Positions 38,034 to 48,424 of a stretch of DNA of 64,000 nt are shown piece after piece. The stretch's first letter is position 1. Every line of letters begins with the position of its first letter. The stretch covers positions 19,932,082-19,996,081 of the forward strand of contig NC_067207.1 of assembly GCF_026262505.1 (NCBI RefSeq), written 5' to 3'. The position numbers and the translations under genes were made by a program. The notes beneath the pieces are model-generated. The model saw only the letters and a program-made list of their open reading frames with translations. It was not told the DNA's origin and ran no database searches. This DNA comes from Trichomonas vaginalis G3 (lineage: Eukaryota; Parabasalia; Trichomonadida; Trichomonadidae).

Positions 38034-38096
38034 GGTGAAAAAAGAGGTGAAAAAAGAGGTGAGATCTCACCACTTCACCTAAATTTATTTTTGTGC
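38034..38096 (-). repeat. Hairpin block, GGTGA type, reverse
   Basis: Core GGTGAGATCTCACC is a perfect 14-bp palindrome. It lies between the two last small genes of B and is absent from the same place in C. Confidence 0.7.
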
Positions 38097-38168
38097 TATG
38101 TTTTCATACGTGTGAGGGTGGTGATATCATTAATTTTTAAGTTTATTTTTTATTTTATTTTTATATAA

Positions 38169-38489
38169 ATGACGAAAACTATTGAGATAACAAACTACAA
38201 CGGTCATGAGTTCAAGAATTTGTTCTTCGTTCCTCGTGAAAATACATTCTATCAGATACGAGGGAGAAAGGGTAAAGTTAGTTTGAGCGTTTATGATAGT
38301 AAACATAATGGAAAGTTTATATAAGCATATGATACAAACGGTAAGCGTGTTTCATTAGCTTTGTCAAAACTTACTAACATTTATTTTGACAGTGACTTTG
38401 ACCTATATGAAGAAGAAAGTGAGTCAGAAGATTATGAGTTGTTATGTGAAGCACAGCAATGGGAGGAGTTGCAATACTTTTGTAAGTGA
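38169..38489 (+). pseudogene. Last small gene of element B
   Basis: Counterpart of 45233-45559: starts MTKTIEITNYNGHEFKNLFF and ends in the acidic EEWLQYFCK-type tail. The locus looks broken (about one break). The function is unknown. Confidence 0.5.
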
Positions 38490-38801
38490 GAACGTTTATT
38501 TTTACATTAGTGAAGTCGTTTGTGAAAACATTAGTGAGAACGTTTATTTTTTCATGCACGTGCATTGTGTCGTGGGGAGTTGCCATGGGCAATGACCTGC
38601 GCACAATATATAACGTACAGAGAGGTGAGATGAGGTGGTTTATGTGATAAATACTTTACGTGGCAGAAATAGTTTAAGGTTATTAGAAATATTGCATATG
38701 TGATGTAAAATATACGTTAGTGGTTTTGTAAAGTGCCAGATTGACATATCTTCGGTAAGATGGCGCGCAGTGCCACAGTACTGAAGATATGTATACTAAC
38801 T
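38490..38801. repeat. Outer end of element B
   Basis: Matches 44885-45232 of element C in inverted orientation. Contains a few TTAGTGAGAACG units and TGCACGTGCA, then a terminal imperfect palindrome (38745-38791), ending TATACTAACT. Whether it is a terminal inverted repeat cannot be shown, because the other ends are not in the window. Confidence 0.65.
38745..38791. repeat. 47-bp imperfect palindrome at the element B terminus
   Basis: CATATCTTC..GTA..TGGC pairs with GCCA..TAC..GAAGATATG around a GCGC-containing centre. It ends ten bases from the presumed element end. The counterpart in C is at 44895-44941. Confidence 0.75.
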
Positions 38802-39016
38802 AAATTCGATCGACATACCCTTTGTAAGGATTCATTCTAATGAAGTACGTTAACAATCAAAATATTCTATAAGTGTCTAGTATGGAATTCAAAAGAATAA
38901 AGAAAATGGTAACGTAAATAAACGTATTATGAAATAATTTATAATTAAAATGAAAAAAAGAAAAAATAATAAGTAAAGTGACTGGAAATGAAAATTAAAA
39001 TCAGTGTACAGTTTTA
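38802..39016. other. AT-rich flank without a gene
   Basis: Unique DNA between the end of element B and the inverted repeat around the Pmp gene. No gene or repeat seen. Confidence 0.5.
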
Positions 39017-40154
39017 TTTTTTCTCGCTGTGAAACGTATTCGGTCATTTTTTTAAAAATTAATTTTTTGTTAGAGATAAGAGCTAAAACTCGGTAAACAA
39101 CTTCTTTATGTCTAGAAAATTCTATCTTGCCTTTTTATTTTTTCTCGCTGTGAAACGTATTCGGTCATTTTTTAAAAATTAATTTTTTGTTAGAGATAAG
39201 AGCTAAAACTCGGTAAACAACTTCTTTATGTCTAGAAAATTCTATCTTGCCTTTTATTTTTTTCTCGCTGTGAAACGTATTCGGTCTTTTTTTTAAAATT
39301 AATTTTTGTTAGAGATAAGAGCTAAAACTCGGTAAACAACTTCTTTATGTCTAGAAAATTCTATCTTGCCTTTTATTTTTTTCTCGCTGTGAAACGTATT
39401 CGGTCATTTTTTTAAAAATTAATTTTTTGTTAGAGATAAGAGCTAAAACTCGGTAAACAACTTCTTTATGTCTAGAAAATTCTATCTTGCCTTTTATTTT
39501 TTTCTCGCTGTGAAACGTATTCGGTCATTTTTTTAAAAATTAATTTTTTGTTAGAGATAAGAGCTAAAACTCGGTAAACAACTCCCCCATGTCTAGCAAA
39601 TTTAACATTCGTCTCCCATTTTTATGTATTTGGTTTAGAATGTTCGAAAATGCGTAATATGGTCATTAATATTAATTGAAAAGAACCTTGAATTAATTCA
39701 ATCTGATCTCACAAAATATTTTAAATTACAAACTTTGTAGTTTGAATCGATAATTAGTATTAAACTCAAATAACTAGTTTATTTTTGAATAAAAATTATT
39801 TGAATTTATTCAATTTTGTTAATTTTCCTTCAAAAATCAAGTTTAAATATCTTATTTGCCATATAATTATAAATACAATGAAACATATTCGAAATTGAAA
39901 AGAATGACTTTTTCTGTTCTTTCAATCATTCAATTTGAATTTTGCAATATTGGATTTCTCATTAAATACCTATTAAAAACAACAAGCAATTTAACTTACA
40001 TTCAAATTTATTTGTGTTATATTCAATCTTCTCAAAACTTATAATTTTCGGCTATAGCATGATTATATGCTATATAATATAATAAACCTATAATAGTATC
40101 ATTCTTTCAATTATTTGAAGAGAAAACCGAAAAAATCTATTTTCTGTCTATAAC
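39017..40154. repeat. Long inverted repeat, left arm
   Basis: Five tandem units of about 120 bp (each with TCTCGCTGTGAAACGTATTC and GAGCTAAAACTCGGTAAAC, starting near 39022, 39143, 39263, 39382 and 39503). About 560 bp of unique AT-rich DNA follow. The unique part is repeated almost base for base in inverted orientation at 43043-43610; a 62-codon open stretch is identical in both arms. Likely the long terminal repeat of a foldback- or MULE-type element, or a segmental inverted duplication. Confidence 0.85.
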
Positions 40155-40309
40155 AAAACTTTTGAATAATATGTAATTGATTCAAGTTTTACAATTCTTT
40201 TGATTGAATAATAACATATGATCAGTATACAGCATATTTTTCAAAAACAAATTTTAGGCATAATTTGTCACCCAATCTGGAAAAAAAAGTTCTTCAATTT
40301 TACAATTCA

Positions 40310-42814
40310 ATGCTCTTACTTTTCCTTCCTCAATTTATTAATAGCCTTTTTGACCTTTCAAATATATTGGAAGGAGTTGGTGTCCCGAGTTTCCTGGACA
40401 ATAATAATAGCAGCCAAAACCTAACTGATATAGAATCAAGAATCAATGCTGGATTTACAATTTATACAAAAAATGAAACCGCTAACACGCTCAGAATTAA
40501 TAGAGAGTTTTATTTGTGCTCGGTTGAAATCAAAACCTCTACTTTTAAAAATAATTACGCTTTTGGAGCAGTTACAGGCGGTCCATGTGGTGGAGCAGTA
40601 TACGGATATCGCTCTAGTTTTCACATAATAGGCTCCAATTTCAGCAATAATCAAGCAATTGATGGAGGTGCTATATCGTTTACCGAATGCAACGCCCTAT
40701 TACAATTACTACAAGAAAATAACAATCAAGCTAGGAACAAATTTTCCTCAAATACAGCATTTTGCTCTGGAGGGGCAATCTTTTTTGAAGGTCAGGCAAA
40801 AAACCATTTTGATAACAATTTACAAATTTGGGATTCAAATTTTTCAAATAACACAGCTTACCAAACTGGAGGAGCCATTCACGCTACTATCGAATCTCAA
40901 GTTTCAATCATTAATTCCAAATTTGACCAAAACAGAGCTGGTGATAACGGTGGAGCTATTTATACCATCAATAGCGATTTATACTTATTCGATAGTTGCA
41001 TTGTTGCAAACCGAGCAGGAAAAAACGAATATAACTCAACAGATCAGTATTCAAGCGATAGTGACAAATTATATCGTATGGAAGAGCAATTGACTCGTAA
41101 GTTCTTGTGCCGAGGATGCGGAGGAGTTGCTTTTATTGTCATAGATCTCCAATACAATTTACTGCAATTAAGTCAAGATACAAACTACTCAAAATCATTT
41201 TATTCCCAACAATGCACTTATTATAACAATCATATGTATAGAGGCATACTTCAGCAATCTTATAATTATAATTTGAGTGAATTAACTAATATTACCGGAT
41301 ATAACATAATGGTGCAAAATGAATATAACAAGACAATCAAGTTTCAAACCTATAGCGATTATTTTAAAGGTAATTTTCAATCATCAACCATTCGAATAGG
41401 CGATGTTGAGTTATATTATTATTCACATCAGCCTTCACAGATTGCAAATTGTTCAACTAATGAAACACTCTCCATACAAACAACCAATATCTCTCAAGCT
41501 AAGTCAACAAATAAATCAGGAGATAGCATAAGTAAAGTTGCAACGCCAACAAATTATACATATGTTGCAACGCCAATTACTCGTCTTCCAAAAGCCACTA
41601 CACAAAGTCCCAAAACATATCCAACGACTACACATTATACAACAATATCCCGTCCACCATCAGCTTTTCCGCGAACACCAGTATCAACACCATTTTCTAC
41701 AATGTTTACTACCCCTCATTCTACACCGCATTCAACACCTTTTTCAACAGCTTTTTCAACAGCTCACAAAACTCCATTCATAACAGTATTCTCAACTCCG
41801 CATTCAACCCCTCTATCAACAGCTCATTCAACTCCTCATTCAACAGCTCATTCAACTCCTCACTCCACAGCTCATTCAACTCCTCATTCAACAGCTCATT
41901 CAACTCCTCATTCAACTCCTCACTCCACAGCTCATTCAACAGCACACTCAACACCAAATTCTACGCCTAATTCAACTCCTCATTCCACTGGTCATTCAAC
42001 ACCACATTCTACTCCTCATTCAACAGCTTATTTCACACCTCTTTCTACACCTTACATTCCACCAATTGTCAAATCAAAGCCAACAGATGTGACAGGAGAA
42101 TCCAGTGGTTACACAAAATCATTAACTGAAGTTCAATATCAATACCATACAAATTCCACCACAGAAACCTCTATTGCTGTAGGTAACGAGATTAACAAGA
42201 CAGAAACAAATATTACAACAATAGCATATGCTAATACAAGTGTACTAACATGGGTTATTACATCAGGTGTAGAAACAACAAGTACAGTAACTTGGACCTA
42301 TATTCAATCTAATACCACTACACTTACTGTTTCAACTACTTTAGTTGAGAAAAACACTTCAATAAAGGCAAGTGAAGGCAATGAAGAAGATAACACATCA
42401 ACGCTTTCTTTAGTTGAAACAAAGACAATAGTTACTACATACACAATGACACTTGTTATGACTGAAACAAACATCATCATTCCTTTGGATGACTCAACTG
42501 TCGGAAGTAACGTTAAATCCGGCACAATCATTCTGATCGCTGTACTTTGTTTGGTTGCGGTGTTCTGCTTAGCTATAATCGGTCTCTTCTTGTACAGAAA
42601 GTCCCACAACAAGTCATCGGAATCAGAATCTTCGATCAATGACGACAGTGATTTATTCAACGATGAAACAAGACAGCAACAGACGATCGTCACGTTTAAT
42701 GCAGATGATGATAACACAATGTTGTCAACCTTCAATATGGGTACTGATAACATCGAAGATAATGAAGAATCTCTCAATGACGATGATGAAATGTTTCTTA
42801 ACGCTGAATTTTAA
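40310..42814 (+). CDS. Pmp-type (polymorphic membrane protein-like) surface protein
   Basis: 834 residues from the ATG that begins a signal peptide (MLLLFLPQFINSLF). Residues about 80-230 hold five GGA[IV] motifs (GGAVYGY, GGAISF, GGAIFF, GGAIHA, GGAIYT), each near an FxxN motif. This is the repeat pair of chlamydial Pmp proteins and of the Pmp family of T. vaginalis; it folds as a beta-helix. Residues about 430-585 are a Ser/Thr/Pro/His tandem region (STPHSTAH repeats), probably a glycosylated stalk. One membrane span (ILIAVLCLVAVFCLAIIGLF, about 739-758) and an acidic 70-residue cytoplasmic tail follow. Host gene, uninterrupted; role in surface adhesion is inferred from the family. Confidence 0.9.
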   Translation: MLLLFLPQFINSLFDLSNILEGVGVPSFLDNNNSSQNLTDIESRINAGFTIYTKNETANTLRINREFYLCSVEIKTSTFKNNYAFGAVTGGPCGGAVYGYRSSFHIIGSNFSNNQAIDGGAISFTECNALLQLLQENNNQARNKFSSNTAFCSGGAIFFEGQAKNHFDNNLQIWDSNFSNNTAYQTGGAIHATIESQVSIINSKFDQNRAGDNGGAIYTINSDLYLFDSCIVANRAGKNEYNSTDQYSSDSDKLYRMEEQLTRKFLCRGCGGVAFIVIDLQYNLLQLSQDTNYSKSFYSQQCTYYNNHMYRGILQQSYNYNLSELTNITGYNIMVQNEYNKTIKFQTYSDYFKGNFQSSTIRIGDVELYYYSHQPSQIANCSTNETLSIQTTNISQAKSTNKSGDSISKVATPTNYTYVATPITRLPKATTQSPKTYPTTTHYTTISRPPSAFPRTPVSTPFSTMFTTPHSTPHSTPFSTAFSTAHKTPFITVFSTPHSTPLSTAHSTPHSTAHSTPHSTAHSTPHSTAHSTPHSTPHSTAHSTAHSTPNSTPNSTPHSTGHSTPHSTPHSTAYFTPLSTPYIPPIVKSKPTDVTGESSGYTKSLTEVQYQYHTNSTTETSIAVGNEINKTETNITTIAYANTSVLTWVITSGVETTSTVTWTYIQSNTTTLTVSTTLVEKNTSIKASEGNEEDNTSTLSLVETKTIVTTYTMTLVMTETNIIIPLDDSTVGSNVKSGTIILIAVLCLVAVFCLAIIGLFLYRKSHNKSSESESSINDDSDLFNDETRQQQTIVTFNADDDNTMLSTFNMGTDNIEDNEESLNDDDEMFLNAEF
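41696..42051 (+). repeat. In-frame Ser-Thr-Pro-His minisatellite in the Pmp gene
   Basis: Twelve-base units of the type CATTCAACTCCT and CATTCAACAGCT (His-Ser-Thr-Pro/Ala) are repeated about 25 times. Unit length is a multiple of three, so array length can change without breaking the frame. Confidence 0.85.
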
Positions 42815-43042
42815 TTTTATTTTTGTTTATTATTTTTCTAAAGTGGATATTTATTTTAATAATATTAATATTTTTCAATTTGATTTTTTTTTTGTTGGTC
42901 ATAACCGTTTTTTAACCGTAAAAAAGCGGCATTTTTTGCTATTTCGGAAATAAATATATTATTTGTCGAAAACATATATTTGTAACAGAAATCATATATG
43001 TATTTCGTTGTAATTTGAATATGTTCTGGTAATATTAGATGT

Positions 43043-44345
43043 GTTATAGACAGAAAATAGATTTTTTCGGTTTTCTCTTCAAATAATTGAAAGAATGATA
43101 CTATTATAGGTTTATTATATTATATAGCATATAATCATGCTATAGCCGAAAATTATAAGTTTTGAGAAGATTGAATATAACACAAATAAATTTGAATGTA
43201 AGTTAAATTGCTTGTTGTTTTTAATAGGTATTTAATGAGAAATCCAATATTGCAAAATTCAAATTGAATGATTGAAAGAACAGAAAAAGTCATTCTTTTC
43301 AATTTCGAATATGTTTCATTGTATTTATAATTATATGGCAAATAAGATATTTAAACTTGATTTTTGAAGGAAAATTAACAAAATTGAATAAATTCAAATA
43401 ATTTTTATTCAAAAATAAACTAGTTATTTGAGTTTAATACTAATTATCGATTCAAACTACAAAGTTTGTAATTTAAAATATTTTGTGAGATCAGATTGAA
43501 TTAATTCAAGGTTCTTTTCAATTAATATTAATGACCATATTACGCATTTTCGAACATTCTAAACCAAATACATAAAAATGGGAGACGAATGTTAAATTTG
43601 CTAGACATGGGGGAGTTGTTTACCGAGTTTTAGCTCTTATCTCTAACAAAAAATTAATTTTTAAAAAAATGACCGAATACGTTTCACAGCGAGAAAAAAA
43701 TAAAAGGCAAGATAGAATTTTCTAGACATAAAGAAGTTGTTTACCGAGTTTTAGCTCTTATCTCTAACAAAAAATTAATTTTAAAAAAAAGACCGAATAC
43801 GTTTCACAGCGAGAAAAAAATAAAAGGCAAGATAGAATTTTCTAGACATAAAGAAGTTGTTTACCGAGTTTTAGCTCTTATCTCTAACAAAAAATTAATT
43901 TTAAAAAAAAGACCGAATACGTTTCACAGCGAGAAAAAAATAAAAGGCAAGATAGAATTTTCTAGACATAAAGAAGTTGTTTACCGAGTTTTAGCTCTTA
44001 TCTCTAACAAAAAATTAATTTTAAAAAAAAAGACCGAATACGTTTCACAGCGAGAAAAAAATAAAAGGCAAGATAGAATTTTCTAGACATAAAGAAGTTG
44101 TTTACCGAGTTTTAGCTCTTATCTCTAACAAAAAATTAATTTTAAAAAAAAAGACCGAATACGTTTCACAGCGAGAAAAAAATAAAAGGCAAGATAGAAT
44201 TTTCTAGACATAAAGAAGTTGTTTACCGAGTTTTAGCTCTTATCTCTAACAAAAAATTAATTTTAAAAAAAAAGACCGAATACGTTTCACAGCGAGAAAA
44301 AAATAAAAGGCAAGATAGAATTTTCTAGACATAAAGAAGTTGTCT
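43043..44345. repeat. Long inverted repeat, right arm
   Basis: Inverted counterpart of 39017-40154. Has the same unique 560 bp followed by at least six of the 120-bp units (CAGCGAG boundaries near 43690, 43810, 43930, 44050, 44171 and 44291). It has more units than the left arm, and its units have a run of A variants, so the tandem parts have changed independently. Confidence 0.85.
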
Positions 44346-44884
44346 ACCAAGTGTCAGCTGTTACTTCTTCTCAATACTGATATAAAATAAAAATCTTTAT
44401 TATTTATTTAACCTTTATTGTTTCATTAAACTTCATTTATTTTATATTATAGTTTTATTCTTTTAGCTACTTGTAAAATAATCTAATTTTATATCATCAT
44501 TTTACCGGATTATTCTTCAGTACATCGATTGTGTATCTAAAATAATATCATTATCCTTATTCTGTTTTTTCCAAAATTCTTTTAAATATCTTTTTTGGTT
44601 AGATTACTTTATACTTTTTACTTTTATTTTTTAATTTCAAAAAAAATTTGGTGATTGTTCTATTCTGTTACAATGTGCATTATCATATTCTAATGAATTA
44701 TTCATTACATACATTTAAAAAAACTTGTTAAAAATGAAATTAAAAAATTATGTTTATTATTACGCTGTGAATGTGTCAACAGCGGTCATGCCTGTATCTG
44801 TATCCCATATTTGCCACAACCTTTCTGTATCTGCATTTGTGTATTTCGGTTTCAGCTGATACATTTGATTTGGCGTGTAATTTG
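44346..44884. other. AT-rich flank without a gene
   Basis: Unique DNA up to the end of element C. The part from 44755 to 44880 is less AT-rich (TACGCTGTGAATGTGTCAAC), as if it were the end of a gene on the minus strand, but no start-to-stop frame of useful length is seen. Confidence 0.4.
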
Positions 44885-44894
44885 AGTTAGTATA

Positions 44895-44941
44895 CATATC
44901 TTCAGTACGGTGGCACTGCGCGCCATCTTACCGAAGATACG
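44895..44941. repeat. 47-bp imperfect palindrome at the element C terminus
   Basis: Counterpart of 38745-38791 with small differences, still foldable (CATATCTTCAGTACGG pairs with CCGAAGATACG). Confidence 0.7.
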
Positions 44942-45138
44942 TCAATCTGACACTTTACAAAACCACTAACGTATATTTTACATCGCATATGCAATATTTC
45001 TAATAACCTTAAACTATTTCTGCCACGTAAAGTATTTATCACATAAACCACCTCATCTCACCTCTCTGTACGTTATATATTGTGCGCAGGTCATTGCCCA
45101 TGGCAACTCCCCGCGACACAATGCACGTGCATGAAAAA

Positions 45139-45237
45139 ATAAACGTTCTCACTAACGTTCTCACTAACGTTCTCACTAACGTTCCCACTAATGTTCTCAC
45201 TAACGTTCTCACTAACGTTCCCACTAATGTTCTCATT
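45139..45237. repeat. 12-bp tandem repeat near the end of element C
   Basis: Eight units of AACGTTCTCACT/AATGTTCTCACT. Element B keeps only two or three such units in its end, so the array has expanded or shrunk since the copies separated. Confidence 0.85.
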
Positions 45238-45559
45238 TACAAAAGTATTGCAACTCTTTCCATTGCTGTGCTTCACATAATAGTTCATATTCTTCAGTAT
45301 CACTACTGTCGCTCCAATCGTCTGAGTCAAAGTCGCTGTCATAATTAATGTTTATAAGTTTTGACAAATGTAATGAAACACGCTTACCGTTTGTATCTAC
45401 TGCTTGTATATATCTTCCATTATGTTTGCTATCATAAATGCTTAAACTAACTTTACCCTTTCTCCCTCGTATCTGATAGAATGTATTCTCACGCGGAACG
45501 AAGAACAAATTCTTGAACTCATGACCGTTGTAGTTTGTTATCTCAATAGTTTTCGTCAT
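45233..45559 (-). CDS. Last small gene of element C, 108 residues
   Basis: ATG chosen at 45559 (MTKTIEITNYNGHEFKNLFF). A small beta-rich domain (GRKGKVSLSIYDSKHNGRYI) is followed by an acidic Asp/Ser-rich tail (DFDSDDWSDSSDTEEYE). Uninterrupted. The family is unknown. The small domain resembles in pattern the DGKIYVRKRK-type domains of other short genes of these elements. Its tail overlaps the 12-bp tandem repeat by a few bases. Confidence 0.5.
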   Translation of the reverse strand: MTKTIEITNYNGHEFKNLFFVPRENTFYQIRGRKGKVSLSIYDSKHNGRYIQAVDTNGKRVSLHLSKLININYDSDFDSDDWSDSSDTEEYELLCEAQQWKELQYFCK

Positions 45560-45564
45560 TACAT

Positions 45565-45635
45565 CCAAATAAAAATTTTCAGTAAAAATAAAACTAATGA
45601 AATATTTTATTCCTCACTGTCGTCTGCTTTATCCT
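45565..45635. repeat. Duplicated flank of the composite insertion, left copy
   Basis: CCAAATAAAAATTTTCAGTA through CTGCTTTATCC, continued after the small transposon at 46372-46381 (AACTCTTCTA). The same ~80 bp is found at 49779-49858, beyond the MULE. Ordinary MULE target duplications are 8-11 bp. Confidence 0.75.
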
Positions 45636-46367
45636 GTTCCATATTAAGTTCTGTCAAAATGTAAGCTATTCAATTCTATCGTCGGGGGAAGTATCACAAA
45701 TCTATTAATTTTTTTGTAAAAGTATACAAAAACATATGGTGTTCAATTAGTTTATAATAATATAAATATTAAGATTATCCAAAATAAGAAAAACTAGGTT
45801 TTGAGAACACTTTTGAGATGATAATCAAAATATTTTGATTGAAAAATAATATATTATTTATCAGATATAGAATGGATTTTTTCAAATTTAAAAATTCTGA
45901 AAAATAAACAGTTTTGTAAAGTAAAAAAAATGAACGAAAACTCGAGACCTCGTATTCCAAATGAATGGGTAAGATATATGTATGAAAAACTTGAAAGTGG
46001 TGAGTAAGGATGTCAATTTGGAAGAAAAGTGAGAAAATTTTGATTGTGAACTCATCTCTAATATTTTGGCTCCTTAATATATTTGAATAATGATCTTTGA
46101 GAAGAGTTCTCAAAAGTATTCACAAAAGCTATTTTTCCTTGAAATTTAAAAATCCTGTTTATTATATATTACCGAATTCAATTCCCTACATATTTCAAAA
46201 TATTCTATGAGCATTTCAATTTTTGAAAAAAACATATTTTTTCCAAATATATTTATTATCATATTTCTAATAATATTTCCTAAAGCGTCACTTTTTACTT
46301 CCTCGATGATTATTTCCCTCTCAAAAAATTCAATAGCTTACATTTTGACAGAACTTAATATGTAACA
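45636..46367. mobile_element. Non-autonomous DNA transposon, copy 2 (732 bp)
   Basis: Same ends as copy 1 (TGTTCCATATTAAGTTCTGT; inverted at the right), target duplication ATCC at 45632-45635 and 46368-46371. Keeps the transposase start (MNENSRPRIPNEWVRYMYEK at 45931) but lacks the hairpin units of copy 1. Inserted into the duplicated end of the 78-residue gene of element C. Confidence 0.85.
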
Positions 46368-46496
46368 ATCCAACTCTTCTAAGAGTATATAAGAATTTCC
46401 GAAAAAGTGGCACTCAAAAAAGTGACACTTTCAATAGGGAGTAACACTTAAAAAGTGACAATTTAAAATTCACAATAAATAAAAATAATAAATTTT

Positions 46497-48176
46497 TTAG
46501 TCTATTAAATTATTCTTTTCTTTGAAATCCTCCAAAAATTCTTCGAAATGTTCTAAAATATAACCTGGAGAATTATAACAAAATTCATTAATTTCTAACA
46601 TATACGTATCTAACAATTCATTTGGAATTTCAAACGATCTTAAATATGTAATTGAATTTTGTATCTTCTCATTTATTTGAGAAAGTTTTTCTTCAGCATT
46701 TTCCAATAAAAATCTTAATGGATTCAAATTGGCTTCTTGATTCTGAACAAAATTTAATACTTGGTATAAACGTGATTGAACTTCTCTTTTCAATTTTGTT
46801 TTATAATCTGTCAATCGAGGCTCGCGAATTCTAATTGAAGGAATAAAACCTGTTTGAAGTAAATCGTTTTTAATACGATAAAAGTAATTGGGTGCAACTT
46901 CTTCTAAAAGATTTTTGACAAAAATATCAATTCTTTGATTTTTAACGCAGCCAAAATCGTGATATTTTATCTTTTTAAATAAAGATTCAGAAACGGTATT
47001 CACAACGGTTAATTCATTTGGTCTGGCAGCGGCTATCCACTGTTGTTTATGAATGTCCCACTGACGTGTAAAGTATTGATTAAATTCCAATTGATCTTGA
47101 ATTTTATCAATAATGTGCTCTTTATACATTTTTGCAGCATCTTCTTCTGTGCAATCACGATAATAACATAAAATGTTCATAAATTTTTCGACTTCTGATC
47201 TAATCTCTTCATCATTTATCTTTGAGAGATTCTTTTTAAGTGCGCGTATTACATGTAGCGCGCACCAAAAGATATTGCACTCCGGAAATGAATTCCTAAT
47301 CCCGTTGAAAATGTTTAGTGCACAGTCAGACATGATAAATTCAGGTTCTGTGTGAGTTGTTTCAAAATATTTACTTAAGCAAAAAGAAATATTTTCACTA
47401 TTATCTGGATATATTATAAAATAACACAAAGGGATAGAATGAGTATTAGCAAATTTGGTAGCTAATACATAAAAAGGAAATCCATGAATAATTAATTTAA
47501 ACGTAGAGTCTAAGTGATAAATTGGTGGTTTTTCATGAATTTGAGAGATCATATCATTATCAGAGTAAATAAAAACCAATTTGTCTGGAAAATCAGTATC
47601 TTCACCTTGAATGTCAAAATAAATAAGGTCATCATGTTGATCTTCCCATTGATTAACATAGTTTTGTAAAGATTGAAATTGATTTAAAGATATGTCTGGT
47701 AAAGATCTCATAAGATCTTTTTGTTGTAAATAATATTTCAATTGATTGATTGCAGTTTGTTTCATAGTCATGTGAATACAAGTATGATCTTTAGGTATTT
47801 CAAGCGTTTTGTTGACTTCTTGTGTTGCATTAAGTGGACTTCCGTGATTCATGAGAAATTTTTTAATCCAAGCACGGTAAGTACCACTTGTAGGTGTATT
47901 TTTATGTTGTGGTGGTGGTCCTGAGTGAATATGAGTTAAGTTTGCAGATTTAAAAATGTAATTGTCGAAATTTTTAATAAATTTAAAGCCTGCTGGGCAG
48001 CCTTCGTATTCGCATCGGTGGTAGATTAATACTCCTGTTCCAATTGATAGTTTTTGTGGGTCTTTGACAAATCTTATGTTACCATGCAGCTCTGCAGCTA
48101 TAACAAAACGAGAATATTCTAAATATCCTATGGCTTGATCAACCTCGCATGGAGGATCGGGTGGAGGATGTTGCAT
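46497..48176 (-). CDS. MULE transposase, 559 residues
   Basis: Uninterrupted. A Zn-binding N-terminal part of WRKY/FLYWCH type has C55, C60, H82 and H84. The MULE catalytic core has D223 (YHLDSTFKL), D284 (FIMSDCALNIF), the CxxH pair C305/H308 (WCALH) and E397 (NTVSESLFKK). Spacing fits the DDE triad of Mutator-like transposases, which cut and paste the element. The C-terminal 120 residues are helical and coiled-coil-like. All catalytic residues are present, so it may be functional. The start ATG is the first in frame (MQHPPPDPPCEVDQ). Confidence 0.92.
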   Translation of the reverse strand: MQHPPPDPPCEVDQAIGYLEYSRFVIAAELHGNIRFVKDPQKLSIGTGVLIYHRCEYEGCPAGFKFIKNFDNYIFKSANLTHIHSGPPPQHKNTPTSGTYRAWIKKFLMNHGSPLNATQEVNKTLEIPKDHTCIHMTMKQTAINQLKYYLQQKDLMRSLPDISLNQFQSLQNYVNQWEDQHDDLIYFDIQGEDTDFPDKLVFIYSDNDMISQIHEKPPIYHLDSTFKLIIHGFPFYVLATKFANTHSIPLCYFIIYPDNSENISFCLSKYFETTHTEPEFIMSDCALNIFNGIRNSFPECNIFWCALHVIRALKKNLSKINDEEIRSEVEKFMNILCYYRDCTEEDAAKMYKEHIIDKIQDQLEFNQYFTRQWDIHKQQWIAAARPNELTVVNTVSESLFKKIKYHDFGCVKNQRIDIFVKNLLEEVAPNYFYRIKNDLLQTGFIPSIRIREPRLTDYKTKLKREVQSRLYQVLNFVQNQEANLNPLRFLLENAEEKLSQINEKIQNSITYLRSFEIPNELLDTYMLEINEFCYNSPGYILEHFEEFLEDFKEKNNLID

Positions 48177-48424
48177 TGAGCAGCAAAAAGGAAAAATAAA
48201 ATTGAAAACTCACATTGAAAAAATAACGGTTTAATAGAAAATATTTTTTTTCTTCTGAAAAAGAATTATCTTTGAGTATCTAAATTGGGATAAAGGATAT
48301 AGAATAGATAACTAGTACTTAATATATGATACATGTACACGAAATGGAAGAATGTGTACTAAAAGAAAGAGAAATTTTAGCTTAATATTTTACATACGAA
48401 TCAATTATCTTTGGTTAAAAGGTA

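Larger units (their letters stand above)
24851..38801 (+). mobile_element. Element B: Maverick/Polinton fossil with polymerase B
   Basis: Order on the plus strand: fibre tip, integrase, three accessory genes, a small minus gene, protein-primed polymerase B, vertex-type protein (minus), small Lys/Glu-rich protein (minus), small protein, major capsid, membrane protein, two small genes, and the outer end ending TATACTAACT. Polintons typically begin AG and end CT, which fits. The left end is replaced by MULE-derived DNA. Looks broken at more than ten places, yet is very similar to element C, so insertion was recent; some apparent breaks might be assembly errors. Confidence 0.85.

Noticed and set aside
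39856-43341. Identical 62-codon frames in both arms of the long inverted repeat
   Set aside because: Very AT-rich, no leader and no recognisable domain; identity is explained by arm identity.
44755-44880. A partial host gene on the minus strand
   Set aside because: Composition looks coding-like but no adequate start-to-stop frame or domain could be supported.
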